Shown: positions 15,220-23,586 of the stretch, piece after piece
Position numbering within the stretch: the first letter of the stretch is position 1
Layout of the letters: each line of letters begins with the position of its first letter
Source: Pseudomonadota bacterium
GTDB lineage: Bacteria; Pseudomonadota; Gammaproteobacteria; Burkholderiales; Thiobacillaceae
Assembly: GCA_021836225.1 (NCBI GenBank)
Contig: JAKBJA010000155.1
Coordinates: 1-24,230, forward strand
Direction: 5' to 3'
Length of the DNA stretch: 24,230 nt
The notes under the pieces: generated by a model
Database searches by the model: none
Told to the model about the DNA's origin: nothing
What the model saw: the letters and a program-made list of their open reading frames with translations, nothing else
Made by a program: the position numbers and the translations under genes

Positions 15220-16422
15220 ATGGAAGCGTTGAAATCAGGGAGTGATGTGTTGTTCGTGTTGCTGGGCGGCATCATGGTACTGGCCATGCATGCTGGTTTT
15301 GCCTTTCTCGAGCTCGGCACGGTGCGCAAGAAGAATCAGGTCAATGCCCTGGTCAAGATCCTCACCGATTTCTCGGTTTCCACGATTGCCTATTTCTTCA
15401 TCGGCTACAGCGTGGCCTACGGGGTCAGTTTCTTTTCCAGTGCCGAGGTGCTGTCGGCCAAGAATGGCTACGACCTGGTCAAGTTCTTTTTCCTGCTGAC
15501 CTTCGCGGCGGCGATTCCGGCCATCGTCTCGGGCGGTATTGCCGAGCGCGCGCGCTTCAACCCGCAACTGGCGGCGACCTTCGCGCTGGTTGGGCTGGTT
15601 TATCCCTTCTATGAAGGCATCGTCTGGAACGGCAACTACGGCATCCAGGACTGGCTGGAAGCCATGACTGGCGCCCGCTTCCACGACTTTGCCGGCTCGG
15701 TGGTGGTGCATGCGGTGGGCGGCTGGATTGCCTTGCCCGCGGTGCTGCTCCTCGGCGCGCGCCGCGGTCGTTATACCAAGGACGGCATGATCTCGGCACA
15801 TCCGCCGTCCAATATTCCCTTTCTGGCGCTCGGCGCCTGGATTCTGACGGTGGGCTGGTTCGGCTTCAATGTGATGTCGGCGCAACTGATCGAGGCGGTA
15901 TCGGGGCTGGTGGCGGTGAATTCCTTGATGGCGATGGTGGGCGGTACGCTGGCCGCACTGGTGATCGGCCGCAATGACCCGGGCTTCATCCACAACGGTC
16001 CGCTCGCAGGCCTGGTGGCGGTGTGCGCCGGCTCGGACCTGATGCACCCGCTTGGTGCGCTCGCCACCGGCGCGATTGCCGGCGCGCTGTTCGTGGGGAT
16101 GTTCATGGTGACTCAGAACAAGTGGAAGATCGATGACGTGCTCGGCGTGTGGCCATTGCACGGCTTGTGCGGGGCGTGGGGCGGCATCGCTGCCGGCATC
16201 TTTGGTTCCCGGGCCCTTGGCGGCATCGGCGGCGTCAGCCTGGTGGCGCAGCTGATCGGCACCCTCGGCGGTATTGCAGTCGCCACCCTCGGCAGCTTGC
16301 TGGTGTATGGGGGGGTGAAGAAACTGGTGGGGTTGCGGCTTGATCCTGAAGCCGAATTCACCGGTGCGGACCTCAGTATCCACAAGGTGTCGGCAACGGC
16401 CGAGCGCGAGACCAACTGGTAG
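15220..16422 (+). CDS. amt: Ammonium transporter (Amt/MEP/Rh family)
   Basis: This 400-residue trimeric-channel-type protein has about 11 membrane helices and takes up ammonium. The twin pore histidines are His164 (AGSVVVHAVGGW) and His314 (GVWPLHGLCGAWGG), and the family segments SGGIAERARF (104-113) and GWFGFNVMSA are present. The ATG at 15220 follows CAGGAG at a good distance. It lacks the cleaved N-terminal extension of E. coli AmtB, and no glnK/PII gene accompanies it, which is less usual because amtB is often in a glnK-amtB pair. The upstream region (two NtrC boxes, sigma-54 promoter) indicates induction under nitrogen limitation. The stop is only 5 bases from the stop of the convergent kinase gene. 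Confidence 0.95.
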   Translation: MEALKSGSDVLFVLLGGIMVLAMHAGFAFLELGTVRKKNQVNALVKILTDFSVSTIAYFFIGYSVAYGVSFFSSAEVLSAKNGYDLVKFFFLLTFAAAIPAIVSGGIAERARFNPQLAATFALVGLVYPFYEGIVWNGNYGIQDWLEAMTGARFHDFAGSVVVHAVGGWIALPAVLLLGARRGRYTKDGMISAHPPSNIPFLALGAWILTVGWFGFNVMSAQLIEAVSGLVAVNSLMAMVGGTLAALVIGRNDPGFIHNGPLAGLVAVCAGSDLMHPLGALATGAIAGALFVGMFMVTQNKWKIDDVLGVWPLHGLCGAWGGIAAGIFGSRALGGIGGVSLVAQLIGTLGGIAVATLGSLLVYGGVKKLVGLRLDPEAEFTGADLSIHKVSATAERETNW

Positions 16423-16427
16423 CCGGC

Positions 16428-17693
16428 CTAGTTTTTCTTTTGTTGCCGCAGGTATCTGCGGCGTTCGCTGCTCAGCTGTTCGAGTTGCCGGTCGATTTGC
16501 ACCACGTCGGGATGCTGCGTGGTGTATTCCAGCAGCAGCTCGGTGCGCTTGATGCGCAATTCAACCTGCTTTTTGTCGAGGCCTTTGAGATAGGGGTCAG
16601 ACGATTCATCGAAGGGCTTTTTTCCCGGGGGCTCGGTTGCGGCGGGCCCAGTCCGAGAGGGGGGCTCTGAAGCCTGGCCTGCATTCAATTCCGAGGCGCC
16701 ATCCTGCGAGGCACTGACGCCTGGAGACTGCGGAACAGGCACATCCTTGGGCTCAGGGGACAGGAAGTACTCGATGACGATGATGCCCACCCCGATCAAC
16801 AAAAACACGGCGATTGGCGTGCCAAACGCCAGCGCAGGCAGCAGACGGGGGACGCGGTTGGAAGGCGGGGGCGCAGGGATGGGTTGTGTGGCCGGGCGCA
16901 GCGCATGGAGAGCGTTGACCAGCGCGCGGGCATCGGGCCGTGCTTCCGGATTCTTGTCCAGCATGCGTGCAAGCAGGCTGGCCAGTTCGACGGGTAAACG
17001 GGGGCTCAGCGATGTGGCGGGTACCGGTGTTTCGTGGATCACGCGGTACACAATGGCTGGCAGACTGTCGCCGTCGAATGCGTAGTGTCCCGTGAGCATT
17101 TCGTACAACACGGCGCCGAGCGAAAAAATATCCGAGCGTCCGTCAATCTCGCGTCCCATGGCCTGTTCCGGCGACATATAGCGCGGCGACCCGAGCATTT
17201 GCCCGGTCTGGGTGTGGTCGCTATTGGCGAGATGGGCGATGCCGAAATCGGTCAGTTTGACGCGCCCGCGCTGGCCTGTGACGACGACGTTGGCGGGTTT
17301 GATATCGCGGTGGATGACGCCGTGCTCGTGTGCAAACGCCAGGGCTTCGGCCATCTGCATGGCAGTGTCGAGCGCCAGAGCGAGTGGTATCGGGCCCTTG
17401 TTCATGACGTCGCGCAGCGTCGTGCCGGGAAGATGTTCCATGGCGATGTAGGCGAGTCCGTCGGCTTCGCCCACGTCGTAGATGGTCACGATGTTGGGGT
17501 GCGACAGCCGGCCGGCGCTCTGCGCCTCGCGCAGAAAACGTGACTCCGCGTCCGCGCCTTCCTGCCGCAACTGCGAGAGAGACACCGTCTTGATGGCCAC
17601 TGTGCGCTCGATCAGCGGGTCGCGTGCCCGGTAAACGGTGCCCATCGCGCCCTGGCCGATTTCATCGAGGATTTCGTAGCGGCCGATTTTCAT
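16428..17693 (-). CDS. Membrane-anchored eukaryotic-type Ser/Thr protein kinase
   Basis: The 421-residue protein has an N-terminal kinase domain (about 5-265) with the glycine loop GQGAMGTVY (13-21), Lys35 (VAIK), HRDIKPANVV (128-137), DFG 149-151 and the MSPEQ substrate motif. It should be active. A Pro-rich linker (267-282) leads to one membrane helix (about 284-310). Outside is a low-complexity Pro/Ser stretch and a basic helical end with LLLEYTTQHPDVVQIDRQLE (387-406). No PASTA repeats are present. The ATG at 17693 is preferred because the kinase fold begins there, though 17708 is also possible. It lies about 28 bases after the SDR gene and is the last gene of the hpn operon. Confidence 0.9.
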   Translation of the reverse strand: MKIGRYEILDEIGQGAMGTVYRARDPLIERTVAIKTVSLSQLRQEGADAESRFLREAQSAGRLSHPNIVTIYDVGEADGLAYIAMEHLPGTTLRDVMNKGPIPLALALDTAMQMAEALAFAHEHGVIHRDIKPANVVVTGQRGRVKLTDFGIAHLANSDHTQTGQMLGSPRYMSPEQAMGREIDGRSDIFSLGAVLYEMLTGHYAFDGDSLPAIVYRVIHETPVPATSLSPRLPVELASLLARMLDKNPEARPDARALVNALHALRPATQPIPAPPPSNRVPRLLPALAFGTPIAVFLLIGVGIIVIEYFLSPEPKDVPVPQSPGVSASQDGASELNAGQASEPPSRTGPAATEPPGKKPFDESSDPYLKGLDKKQVELRIKRTELLLEYTTQHPDVVQIDRQLEQLSSERRRYLRQQKKN

Positions 17694-17721
17694 GGCGCCA
17701 CGTTCCATGGCAGGGCGGACG

Positions 17722-18465
17722 TCAGGTTTGGCATTCCACAATCTGGCCACGTATCGCGCGGCTGTCCGCACCCATCAGATACAGATACCACGGTATCAGG
17801 TCATCCGCGCTGGGCACGCTTTCTGGGGCAAGCCCGGGATGGGTACGTGAACGCAAGGTGGTTGCGACGGGGCCGGGAATCAGAGTATTGATGCGCAGAT
17901 TTTCGTCTGCGCTGAGTTCCTCGGTCCAGATACGGGTCAGGGTTTCCAGCCCCGACTTGGCCACCGCATAGCCGCCCCAATACGCGCCGGGTTGATGGCC
18001 ATGGGTCTCGCCGGTGAAGATCACTGACGCGTCCGGCGCCTGTTTCAGCATGGGCAGGCAGGCGCGGGTCAGCGCAAACGGCGCAATCAGGTTGACTTGC
18101 ATCAGGGTCTGCCACTGTTCCAGGGTTTGCAGATGAAGCGGTGTCAGGCTGTAAAACTGGTGCGCGCTGTGCAGCAATCCATCGAGACGCTTCAGGTGAT
18201 GCGCGACAGTGTTGGCCAGTGTTTCCAGACTGCGGTCGTCGGCGGTGGCGAGGTCGTAGGGAAACATCGCCGGCTCGGGGCCACCGGCGGCCAGGATTTC
18301 GTCGTAGACCGCTTCGAGTTTGGCTTCGTTGCGGGCCAGGAGGGCGACGGTGGCGCCGTGGCGCGCAAACGCCAGGCTGGCGGCACGACCGAGACCCGAA
18401 CTGGCGCCGGTGACGAGGATGACGCGGCCTGCTAGCAGGTCAGGGCGGGGGGAATAGTTTTTCAT
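17722..18465 (-). CDS. SDR-fold protein (YciK-like) lacking canonical catalytic Ser
   Basis: The 247-residue short-chain dehydrogenase/reductase fold has an intact cofactor motif TGASSGLG (19-26) and Asn125 (MQVNLIAP). YAVAK gives Tyr166 and Lys170. The residue 13 positions before Tyr166, normally the catalytic Ser, is Glu153 (FTGETHG), and the usual NAG motif is replaced by HSAH (99-102). It may therefore be a nucleotide-binding protein with altered or no redox activity. The overall layout (AYWGGYAVAKSGLE) is like YciK. It overlaps hpnE by 4 bp (ATGA), so it is tightly coupled to squalene synthesis genes. Confidence 0.88.
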   Translation of the reverse strand: MKNYSPRPDLLAGRVILVTGASSGLGRAASLAFARHGATVALLARNEAKLEAVYDEILAAGGPEPAMFPYDLATADDRSLETLANTVAHHLKRLDGLLHSAHQFYSLTPLHLQTLEQWQTLMQVNLIAPFALTRACLPMLKQAPDASVIFTGETHGHQPGAYWGGYAVAKSGLETLTRIWTEELSADENLRINTLIPGPVATTLRSRTHPGLAPESVPSADDLIPWYLYLMGADSRAIRGQIVECQT

Positions 18466-19733
18466 AGCTGTTCGAGTAAAGCGCCGGCCGATTGTACTCC
18501 GCTCTGTGTTGCACTTTCGAGTGTGGCGGGGTAGGGGCCGGCGGTGTAATCGCCCGCGAGGAAAATGCGCGGGTGCGCGGTGCGTACCGCGGGGCGGGAC
18601 ATCGTGGGCACGCAGGCGTAGGTCGCCTGTTTCTCGACGATGCGTTTGCGCCAGCGTGCCGGCCCAGGCTGGACAACGCGTTGCAACTGGGCTTCGGCCT
18701 CGTCCAGCCAGCCCTCGGACAGATATGTTGCGGCACTGGCAACAAAGGCCAGCAGCCCAGGCTGACCGTGGCTTTGGCCTCGGTCGAACACGAACTGTGC
18801 GGGACCATTCGCCAGCGCGAACAGCGGCTTGCTCAATCGAAAGGCCGGGTCGTATTGCACGTAGCCGGTCGCAATCGGTTGGTACTGGTAGGCCGTAACG
18901 TCTCGCACCGCCAGTTCGAGTTGGGGAATCGGCGCAGCCAAGGTCGCCAGATGCTGTGGTGCGACGGCAAGGATGACATGGCTGTAGATGGCCGGCGCGT
19001 CGCGCGTGCCGAGCGTGACGCCAGCCGATGTCGCTTCGAGGCTGCTCACCCGGCTGGACAGACGCACTTCGCCGCCGAGTTCGACCACGCGGTCAGCAGC
19101 GGGCGCAGGGAATAGTGCCGTCAGGTCGCGACGCGGCAGCAACAGGTCGCTGTGCTGATTGCGCCCACCGAATGCGGCGCGGATCACGTTGCGGAAAACC
19201 CGGGCACTGGCGATTTCCGGTGGCGTGTTGAGGGCGGATATGCACAGCGGATGCCACAGCAGGCGGTTCAGTTTCTCGGGCTGGCTGCGGGTGAGCTGGC
19301 TGACACGTTGATGATCCGGCGTTTCCGCATTGTTCAGCAACCGATGTACCCAGCGTGCGGCAGCCACTTTCTCGTGCCAGCTCAGTCCCTGGGCACCGAG
19401 CAGCCCTGCCAGCAAATGCAGCGGGGCCGGCAGGTGCGGGCAGGCGAGACTGAAATCCGGCGGCTGATCGAGGGTAAGGGGCAGACGCCACAAGCCATCG
19501 CGTGTTGCGGCAGGATGCAGGCGATCGATCAGTTGCAGCGTCTGTTCGTAGGCGCCGAGCAGTATGTGTTGACCGTTGTCGAGCAACTGGCCTTCGAGAT
19601 CGACCGCGCGTGCGCGTCCGCCGAGCATGCGACTGGCCTCGTGGAGGGTAACGCTCACCCCGGCTTCGGCCAGCGTCAGCGCAGCGGCGCAGCCGGCCCA
19701 GCCACCGCCGACGACTGCCACACTCGGGTTCAT
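18462..19733 (-). CDS. hpnE: Hydroxysqualene dehydroxylase HpnE
   Basis: HpnE is an FAD-dependent amine-oxidase-fold enzyme that removes the hydroxyl group from hydroxysqualene to give squalene. The 423 residues start with the dinucleotide-binding motif VAVVGGGWAGCAAAL (5-19), followed by GGRARAV and DNGQHILLGAY. They end with the family motif FLAGDYTAGPYPATLESATQSG. The ATG at 19733 overlaps the hpnD stop by 4 bases (ATGA). A longer frame upstream is disregarded. The identification is supported by hpnC and hpnD next to it. Confidence 0.93.
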   Translation of the reverse strand: MNPSVAVVGGGWAGCAAALTLAEAGVSVTLHEASRMLGGRARAVDLEGQLLDNGQHILLGAYEQTLQLIDRLHPAATRDGLWRLPLTLDQPPDFSLACPHLPAPLHLLAGLLGAQGLSWHEKVAAARWVHRLLNNAETPDHQRVSQLTRSQPEKLNRLLWHPLCISALNTPPEIASARVFRNVIRAAFGGRNQHSDLLLPRRDLTALFPAPAADRVVELGGEVRLSSRVSSLEATSAGVTLGTRDAPAIYSHVILAVAPQHLATLAAPIPQLELAVRDVTAYQYQPIATGYVQYDPAFRLSKPLFALANGPAQFVFDRGQSHGQPGLLAFVASAATYLSEGWLDEAEAQLQRVVQPGPARWRKRIVEKQATYACVPTMSRPAVRTAHPRIFLAGDYTAGPYPATLESATQSGVQSAGALLEQL

Positions 19734-20575
19734 GGGAACAGCCAGGTCTTGCTGGCCAGCCACAGCTTGCGCAATGGCGTGAGCGCCACACGCGCGCGCA
19801 AGACTGGAAATCCGGCGCTGCGGATTTCGTCCAGCAGGGTGCGGTAGATCACCGCCATCACCAGCCCGGGCCGTTGCACACGGCGCGCACGGGTGGGCAG
19901 GGCGGCAAGAGCGCTTTCGTAGTGCGCGACGGCGCGCTCGAACTGGAACTGCATCAGCGCCTGAAATTCGGGCGTGTCCAGGCCATTCAGAATGTCGGCC
20001 TCGCGTACACCGAAGCGTGCCAGTTCATCCTGCGGCAGATAAATGCGTCCGCGCCGCGCGTCTTCGCCGACATCGCGGATGATGTTGGTGAGCTGAAACG
20101 CGAGACCCAATTCGTGTGCATAGCGGCGGATATCGCGATCGTTGTCGTTGCGCGGCCCACCGAAAATCGCTGCCGCCACTTCGCCGACCACACCGGCGAC
20201 ACGATGGCAATAGAGATGGAGCGACTTGAAATCCGGGTAGCGCATATGGTCGAGGTCCATCGCCATGCCGTCGACGATTTCGAGCAGCAAGGCAGGCGGA
20301 ATGGCACGCCCCTGTGGCGTGTCGGCGAGGGCGCGGGTGGCAGGGTGCTGCGGCTCGCCTGCGGCGAAGCGGCCGATTTCGGCGCGCCACCAGTCGAGCT
20401 TGGCTTCGGCCACCTGGCGCTCGTGGCATTCGTCCACCACATCGTCGAGTTCGCGGCACAGCGCGTAGAACGCGGTGATCGCACGCCGCGCGTCCTGCGG
20501 CAGGAAGACGAAGCTGTAATAGAAGCTGGAGCCGCTGGCGGCGGCGCGTTCCTGGCAGTACTGGTGAGCGTCCAT
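19730..20575 (-). CDS. hpnD: Presqualene diphosphate synthase HpnD
   Basis: HpnD condenses two farnesyl diphosphates to presqualene diphosphate. The 281-residue all-alpha protein has two aspartate-rich magnesium sites: DDVVD (44-48) and DVGED (168-172) followed by RRGRIYLPQDEL. The first is preceded by the FYALCRELD motif typical of squalene/phytoene synthases. It sits 2 bp after hpnC and overlaps hpnE. Phytoene synthase (CrtB) is the main alternative, but the hpnC-D-E context argues for squalene. Confidence 0.92.
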   Translation of the reverse strand: MDAHQYCQERAAASGSSFYYSFVFLPQDARRAITAFYALCRELDDVVDECHERQVAEAKLDWWRAEIGRFAAGEPQHPATRALADTPQGRAIPPALLLEIVDGMAMDLDHMRYPDFKSLHLYCHRVAGVVGEVAAAIFGGPRNDNDRDIRRYAHELGLAFQLTNIIRDVGEDARRGRIYLPQDELARFGVREADILNGLDTPEFQALMQFQFERAVAHYESALAALPTRARRVQRPGLVMAVIYRTLLDEIRSAGFPVLRARVALTPLRKLWLASKTWLFP

Positions 20576-20577
20576 GG

Positions 20578-21384
20578 TCAGCGGAGACCGCGCGCGAGCA
20601 TCACGATCCAGTCCCTTTTGGTCAGTACCGGGCGGTTGTGGAAGACGCAGCCGGGATCGGCGTGCAGCTTGCGCAGGATGGTTTCGCCGCCGAGGAGGGT
20701 GACGCGCAGCTCAAGGCCGATGCGCCCCTTGAGTTTGCGGCCGAGCGGCGCGCCGGCCTGCAGCAGCTTGCGTGCGCGTTCGATCTGTTTGTGCATCATC
20801 ATGTGCCACAAGCCGCGCGTGTCGCCCTTGGCAATCTGCGTTTCGTTGACGTGATGCGCGGCCAGTTCGTCCTGCGGCAGATAGATGCGGTTCTTTTGGT
20901 AGTCGACCGCGATGTCCTGCAGGAAGTTGATCAGTTGCAGACTGCTGCAGATGGCGTCGGAGTAGGCCAGGTGCCGCGGATCGTGGTCGCCGTAGAGGTG
21001 CAGCATCAGGCGTCCCACCGGGTTGGCCGAACGGCGGCAGTAGTCCATGACTTCACCGAAGCTGGCGTAGCGCTTTTTTTCCACGTCCTGCGTGAAAGCC
21101 GAGAGCAGATCGCGAAACGGGGCGAGCGGGATGGCGTGCGCTCGGATCGCTTCTGCCAGCGGACCGAACACCGGATCGGTCGGCGTCTCGCCGCGTTCGA
21201 TGCGGTCCAGTTCGGCGTGATAGACCGCCAGCTGGGCCAGCCGAACCTCAGGAGGCGCATCGCCTTCGTCGGCGATGTCATCCGCGTTGCGGGCAAACCG
21301 GTAAATGGCCTCGACCGGCCGGCGCAGCCGTTTGGGCAGCAGCCAGGACGCAACGGGAAAGTTTTCGTAGTGATCGACCGGCAC
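20578..21384 (-). CDS. hpnC: Hydroxysqualene synthase HpnC
   Basis: HpnC converts presqualene diphosphate to hydroxysqualene and is paralogous to HpnD. The sequence VDHYENFPVASWLLPKRLR at the N-terminus is characteristic of HpnC. The aspartate-rich motifs are DDIADE (about 35-40) and QDIAVD (about 156-161) followed by YQKNRIYLPQDEL. The start is uncertain. There is no ATG in the right place: GTG at 21384 gives MPVDHYENFP, while TTG codons at 21390 and 21393 would add two or three residues. None has a visible Shine-Dalgarno. It is the first gene of the hpnC-D-E-SDR-kinase operon. Confidence 0.92.
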   Translation of the reverse strand: MPVDHYENFPVASWLLPKRLRRPVEAIYRFARNADDIADEGDAPPEVRLAQLAVYHAELDRIERGETPTDPVFGPLAEAIRAHAIPLAPFRDLLSAFTQDVEKKRYASFGEVMDYCRRSANPVGRLMLHLYGDHDPRHLAYSDAICSSLQLINFLQDIAVDYQKNRIYLPQDELAAHHVNETQIAKGDTRGLWHMMMHKQIERARKLLQAGAPLGRKLKGRIGLELRVTLLGGETILRKLHADPGCVFHNRPVLTKRDWIVMLARGLR

Positions 21385-21441
21385 CGGCAACAAAAAACGG
21401 AATGGGAATAATGACTTAGGCGGGATGCCGGGTGGGCTTGG

Positions 21442-21471
21442 GTGACAGCATCACATTGATTATATTACACT
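21442..21471 (+). promoter_or_regulatory. Possible promoter of tRNA-Leu
   Basis: GTGACA (21442-21447), an 18-bp spacer and TACACT (21466-21471) would start transcription about 20 bases before the tRNA. It overlaps the minus-strand TATAAT, so the two divergent promoters could compete. Confidence 0.35.
21459..21464 (-). promoter_or_regulatory. Possible -10 element of the hpn operon
   Basis: Read on the minus strand this is a perfect TATAAT, about 75 bases before the hpnC start. No good -35 hexamer is found 16-18 bp upstream (aaacta-like), so an activator may be needed or the match is chance in an AT-rich patch. Confidence 0.35.
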
Positions 21472-21499
21472 AATCGGTCGATAGTTTTGCGGCCACGCC

Positions 21500-21584
<85 letters not shown>

Positions 21585-21588
21585 TCGG

Positions 21589-21594
21589 TTTTTT
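21589..21594 (+). terminator. T-run behind tRNA-Leu
   Basis: A TTTTTT tract begins 5 bases after the CCA end. The tRNA 3' half could supply the hairpin, giving partial termination before tig. It may equally be a processing site with readthrough into tig-clpP-clpX. Confidence 0.25.
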
Positions 21595-21633
21595 GCCTTA
21601 CACCCATCCTCAAATCAGCCAGGAAGTATTTTG

Positions 21634-22932
21634 ATGCAAGCAAATCTTGAAGTTCTCGAAGGACTGGTCCGGCGCCTGGACATCAGCGTGCCCATGGATC
21701 AACTGGAATCCGAAGTGCAGAGCCGCCTCAAGCGCCTGGCACGCAACGTCAAGATGGATGGCTTCCGTCCTGGCAAGGCGCCCTTGAGCGCGGTGGCCCG
21801 CCAGCATGGCGCCGGCGTCCGCCAGGAAGTGCTCGGAGAAACCCTGCAATCCCGTTTTGGCGAGGCCGTGCAGGCCCATCAACTGAAGATCGCCGGTTAT
21901 CCGCGCTTCGAGCCGAAAGCAGGACAGGCGGCTGCTACGGAAATGACTTTCAGCGCCAGCTTTGAAGTCTATCCTGAAGTGAAGATCGACGACCTGAGCA
22001 CGGGCAAGATCAGCCGTCCGGTGGTGAACCTCGGCGATGCCGAAGTGGGGAAAACGCTGGAAGTGCTGCAGAAACAGCGCCGGACCTTCGAATCCACCGA
22101 TCGGGCCGCAGCCGAGGGCGATCTGGTCAAGTTCGATTATCAGGGCACGGTCGATGGCGCGGCGTTTGAAGGCGGCAGGGGAGAAGACTTCGCTGCAGTG
22201 ATCGGTGAAGGCCGCTTGCTGAAGGACTTCGAACAGAACCTGACCGGACTCAAGGCAGGGGACAGCAAGGGATTCGACCTGACCTTCCCGGCCGACTATG
22301 CCGCCAAGGAACTCGCCGGCAAGGCGGCGCACTTCGAGGTGCAGGTGAAGGACGTGCAGGCGCCGGGGCTGCCGGCGGTCGATGCGGAATTTGCCAAGGC
22401 GCTGGGAGTCGAAGACGGCGACGTGGAGAAGCTCAAGGCCGAGGTGAAGTCCAACCTGGAGCGCGAAGTGAAGCGTCGCGTGCAGTCGAAGCTGAAAGAG
22501 CAGGCGATGGAACTGCTGCTGCAGAAGAGCACGCTGGAACTGCCGCAGAGCCTGGTGGCGATGGAAACCGAACGTCTGATGAAAATGACGGAAGCGGATA
22601 TGCAGTCGCGTGGGGTTCAGACCATGAAGCTTTCGGCCGATATGTTTACTGGGCAGGCCGAACGCCGCGTCCGTCTTGGACTGATCCTGGCCGAGATCGT
22701 GCAGGCGCACAAACTGGTGGCCCAGCCCGATCAGATTCGCAGCCTGATCCAGGAGCAGGCGCAGAGCTACGAGGAGCCTGAACAAGTGGTGCAGTGGTAC
22801 TACCAGAGTCCGGAACGGATGCACGAGATCGAGTCCCTGGCGCTGGAAGAGAATGTGGTAGCATGGGTTGCAGGTCAGGCCCAAGTGGAAGACGTGACAA
22901 CTCCTTTTGAAGAATTGATGGGACGTGCCTGA
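21634..22932 (+). CDS. tig: Trigger factor
   Basis: Trigger factor is the ribosome-bound chaperone and peptidyl-prolyl isomerase that receives nascent chains. The 432 residues include the N-terminal ribosome-binding signature GFRPGKAP (43-50), an FKBP-type PPIase domain (about 160-245, [21 protein letters not shown] and later [23 protein letters not shown]), and a helical C-terminal chaperone domain. The ATG at 21634 follows AGGAAG (21621-21626). The open frame reaching back through the tRNA is not coding. The TGA overlaps the clpP start by one base. Confidence 0.97.
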   Translation: MQANLEVLEGLVRRLDISVPMDQLESEVQSRLKRLARNVKMDGFRPGKAPLSAVARQHGAGVRQEVLGETLQSRFGEAVQAHQLKIAGYPRFEPKAGQAAATEMTFSASFEVYPEVKIDDLSTGKISRPVVNLGDAEVGKTLEVLQKQRRTFESTDRAAAEGDLVKFDYQGTVDGAAFEGGRGEDFAAVIGEGRLLKDFEQNLTGLKAGDSKGFDLTFPADYAAKELAGKAAHFEVQVKDVQAPGLPAVDAEFAKALGVEDGDVEKLKAEVKSNLEREVKRRVQSKLKEQAMELLLQKSTLELPQSLVAMETERLMKMTEADMQSRGVQTMKLSADMFTGQAERRVRLGLILAEIVQAHKLVAQPDQIRSLIQEQAQSYEEPEQVVQWYYQSPERMHEIESLALEENVVAWVAGQAQVEDVTTPFEELMGRA

Positions 22933-23573
22933 TGCACATTGATTTTGAACGAAATTCCTTCGAGCCCCAGGGTCTGGGGCTGGTCCCTATGGTCGTCGAG
23001 CAGAGCGGCCGTGGCGAGCGCGCCTACGACATCTATTCGCGCCTGCTCAAGGAACGGGTCATTTTCCTGGTGGGACCGGTGAACGACGCGACAGCCAACC
23101 TGGTGGTCGCGCAAATGCTGTTCCTTGAGTCGGAAAACCCCGACAAGGACATCTATTTCTACATCAACTCGCCTGGCGGCTCGGTGTCGGCCGGTCTGGC
23201 AATCTACGACACCATGCAGTTCATCAAGCCGGACGTGTCCACCCTGTGCATCGGCCAGGCGGCCAGCATGGGCGCGTTCCTGCTGACTGCAGGCGCCAAG
23301 GGCAAGCGCTACTGCCTGCCGAACTCGCGCGTGATGATCCACCAGCCGCTTGGCGGCTTTCAGGGGCAGGCGTCGGATATCGAAATCCACGCCAAGGAAA
23401 TCCTGTATTTGAAAGCGCGTCTCAACGATATGCTGGCGAAGCACACCGGGAAGACGCTGGAGGAGATTGATCGCGATACCGATCGCGACAACTTCATGAG
23501 CGCGGACGAATCGGTGAACTACGGACTGGTCGACAAGGTGTTGACCAGCCGCATCGAGGCATCAGGCAATTAA
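22932..23573 (+). CDS. clpP: ATP-dependent Clp protease proteolytic subunit
   Basis: ClpP forms the tetradecameric serine protease barrel that works with ClpX or ClpA. The 213 residues have the triad Ser112 ([10 protein letters not shown]), His137 (MIHQPLGG) and Asp186 (DRDNFM), and the [18 protein letters not shown] strand. A short N-terminal propeptide is likely removed before VPMVVEQ. It is coupled to tig by a TGATG overlap and followed 13 bases later by clpX, the usual proteobacterial order. Confidence 0.98.
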   Translation: MHIDFERNSFEPQGLGLVPMVVEQSGRGERAYDIYSRLLKERVIFLVGPVNDATANLVVAQMLFLESENPDKDIYFYINSPGGSVSAGLAIYDTMQFIKPDVSTLCIGQAASMGAFLLTAGAKGKRYCLPNSRVMIHQPLGGFQGQASDIEIHAKEILYLKARLNDMLAKHTGKTLEEIDRDTDRDNFMSADESVNYGLVDKVLTSRIEASGN

Positions 23574-23586
23574 GCAAGGAACTGGC

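Noticed and set aside
15235..16383. 382-codon open frame antisense to amt
   Set aside because: It is the shadow of a transmembrane gene, with a hydrophilic His/Gln/Arg-rich product and no start context.
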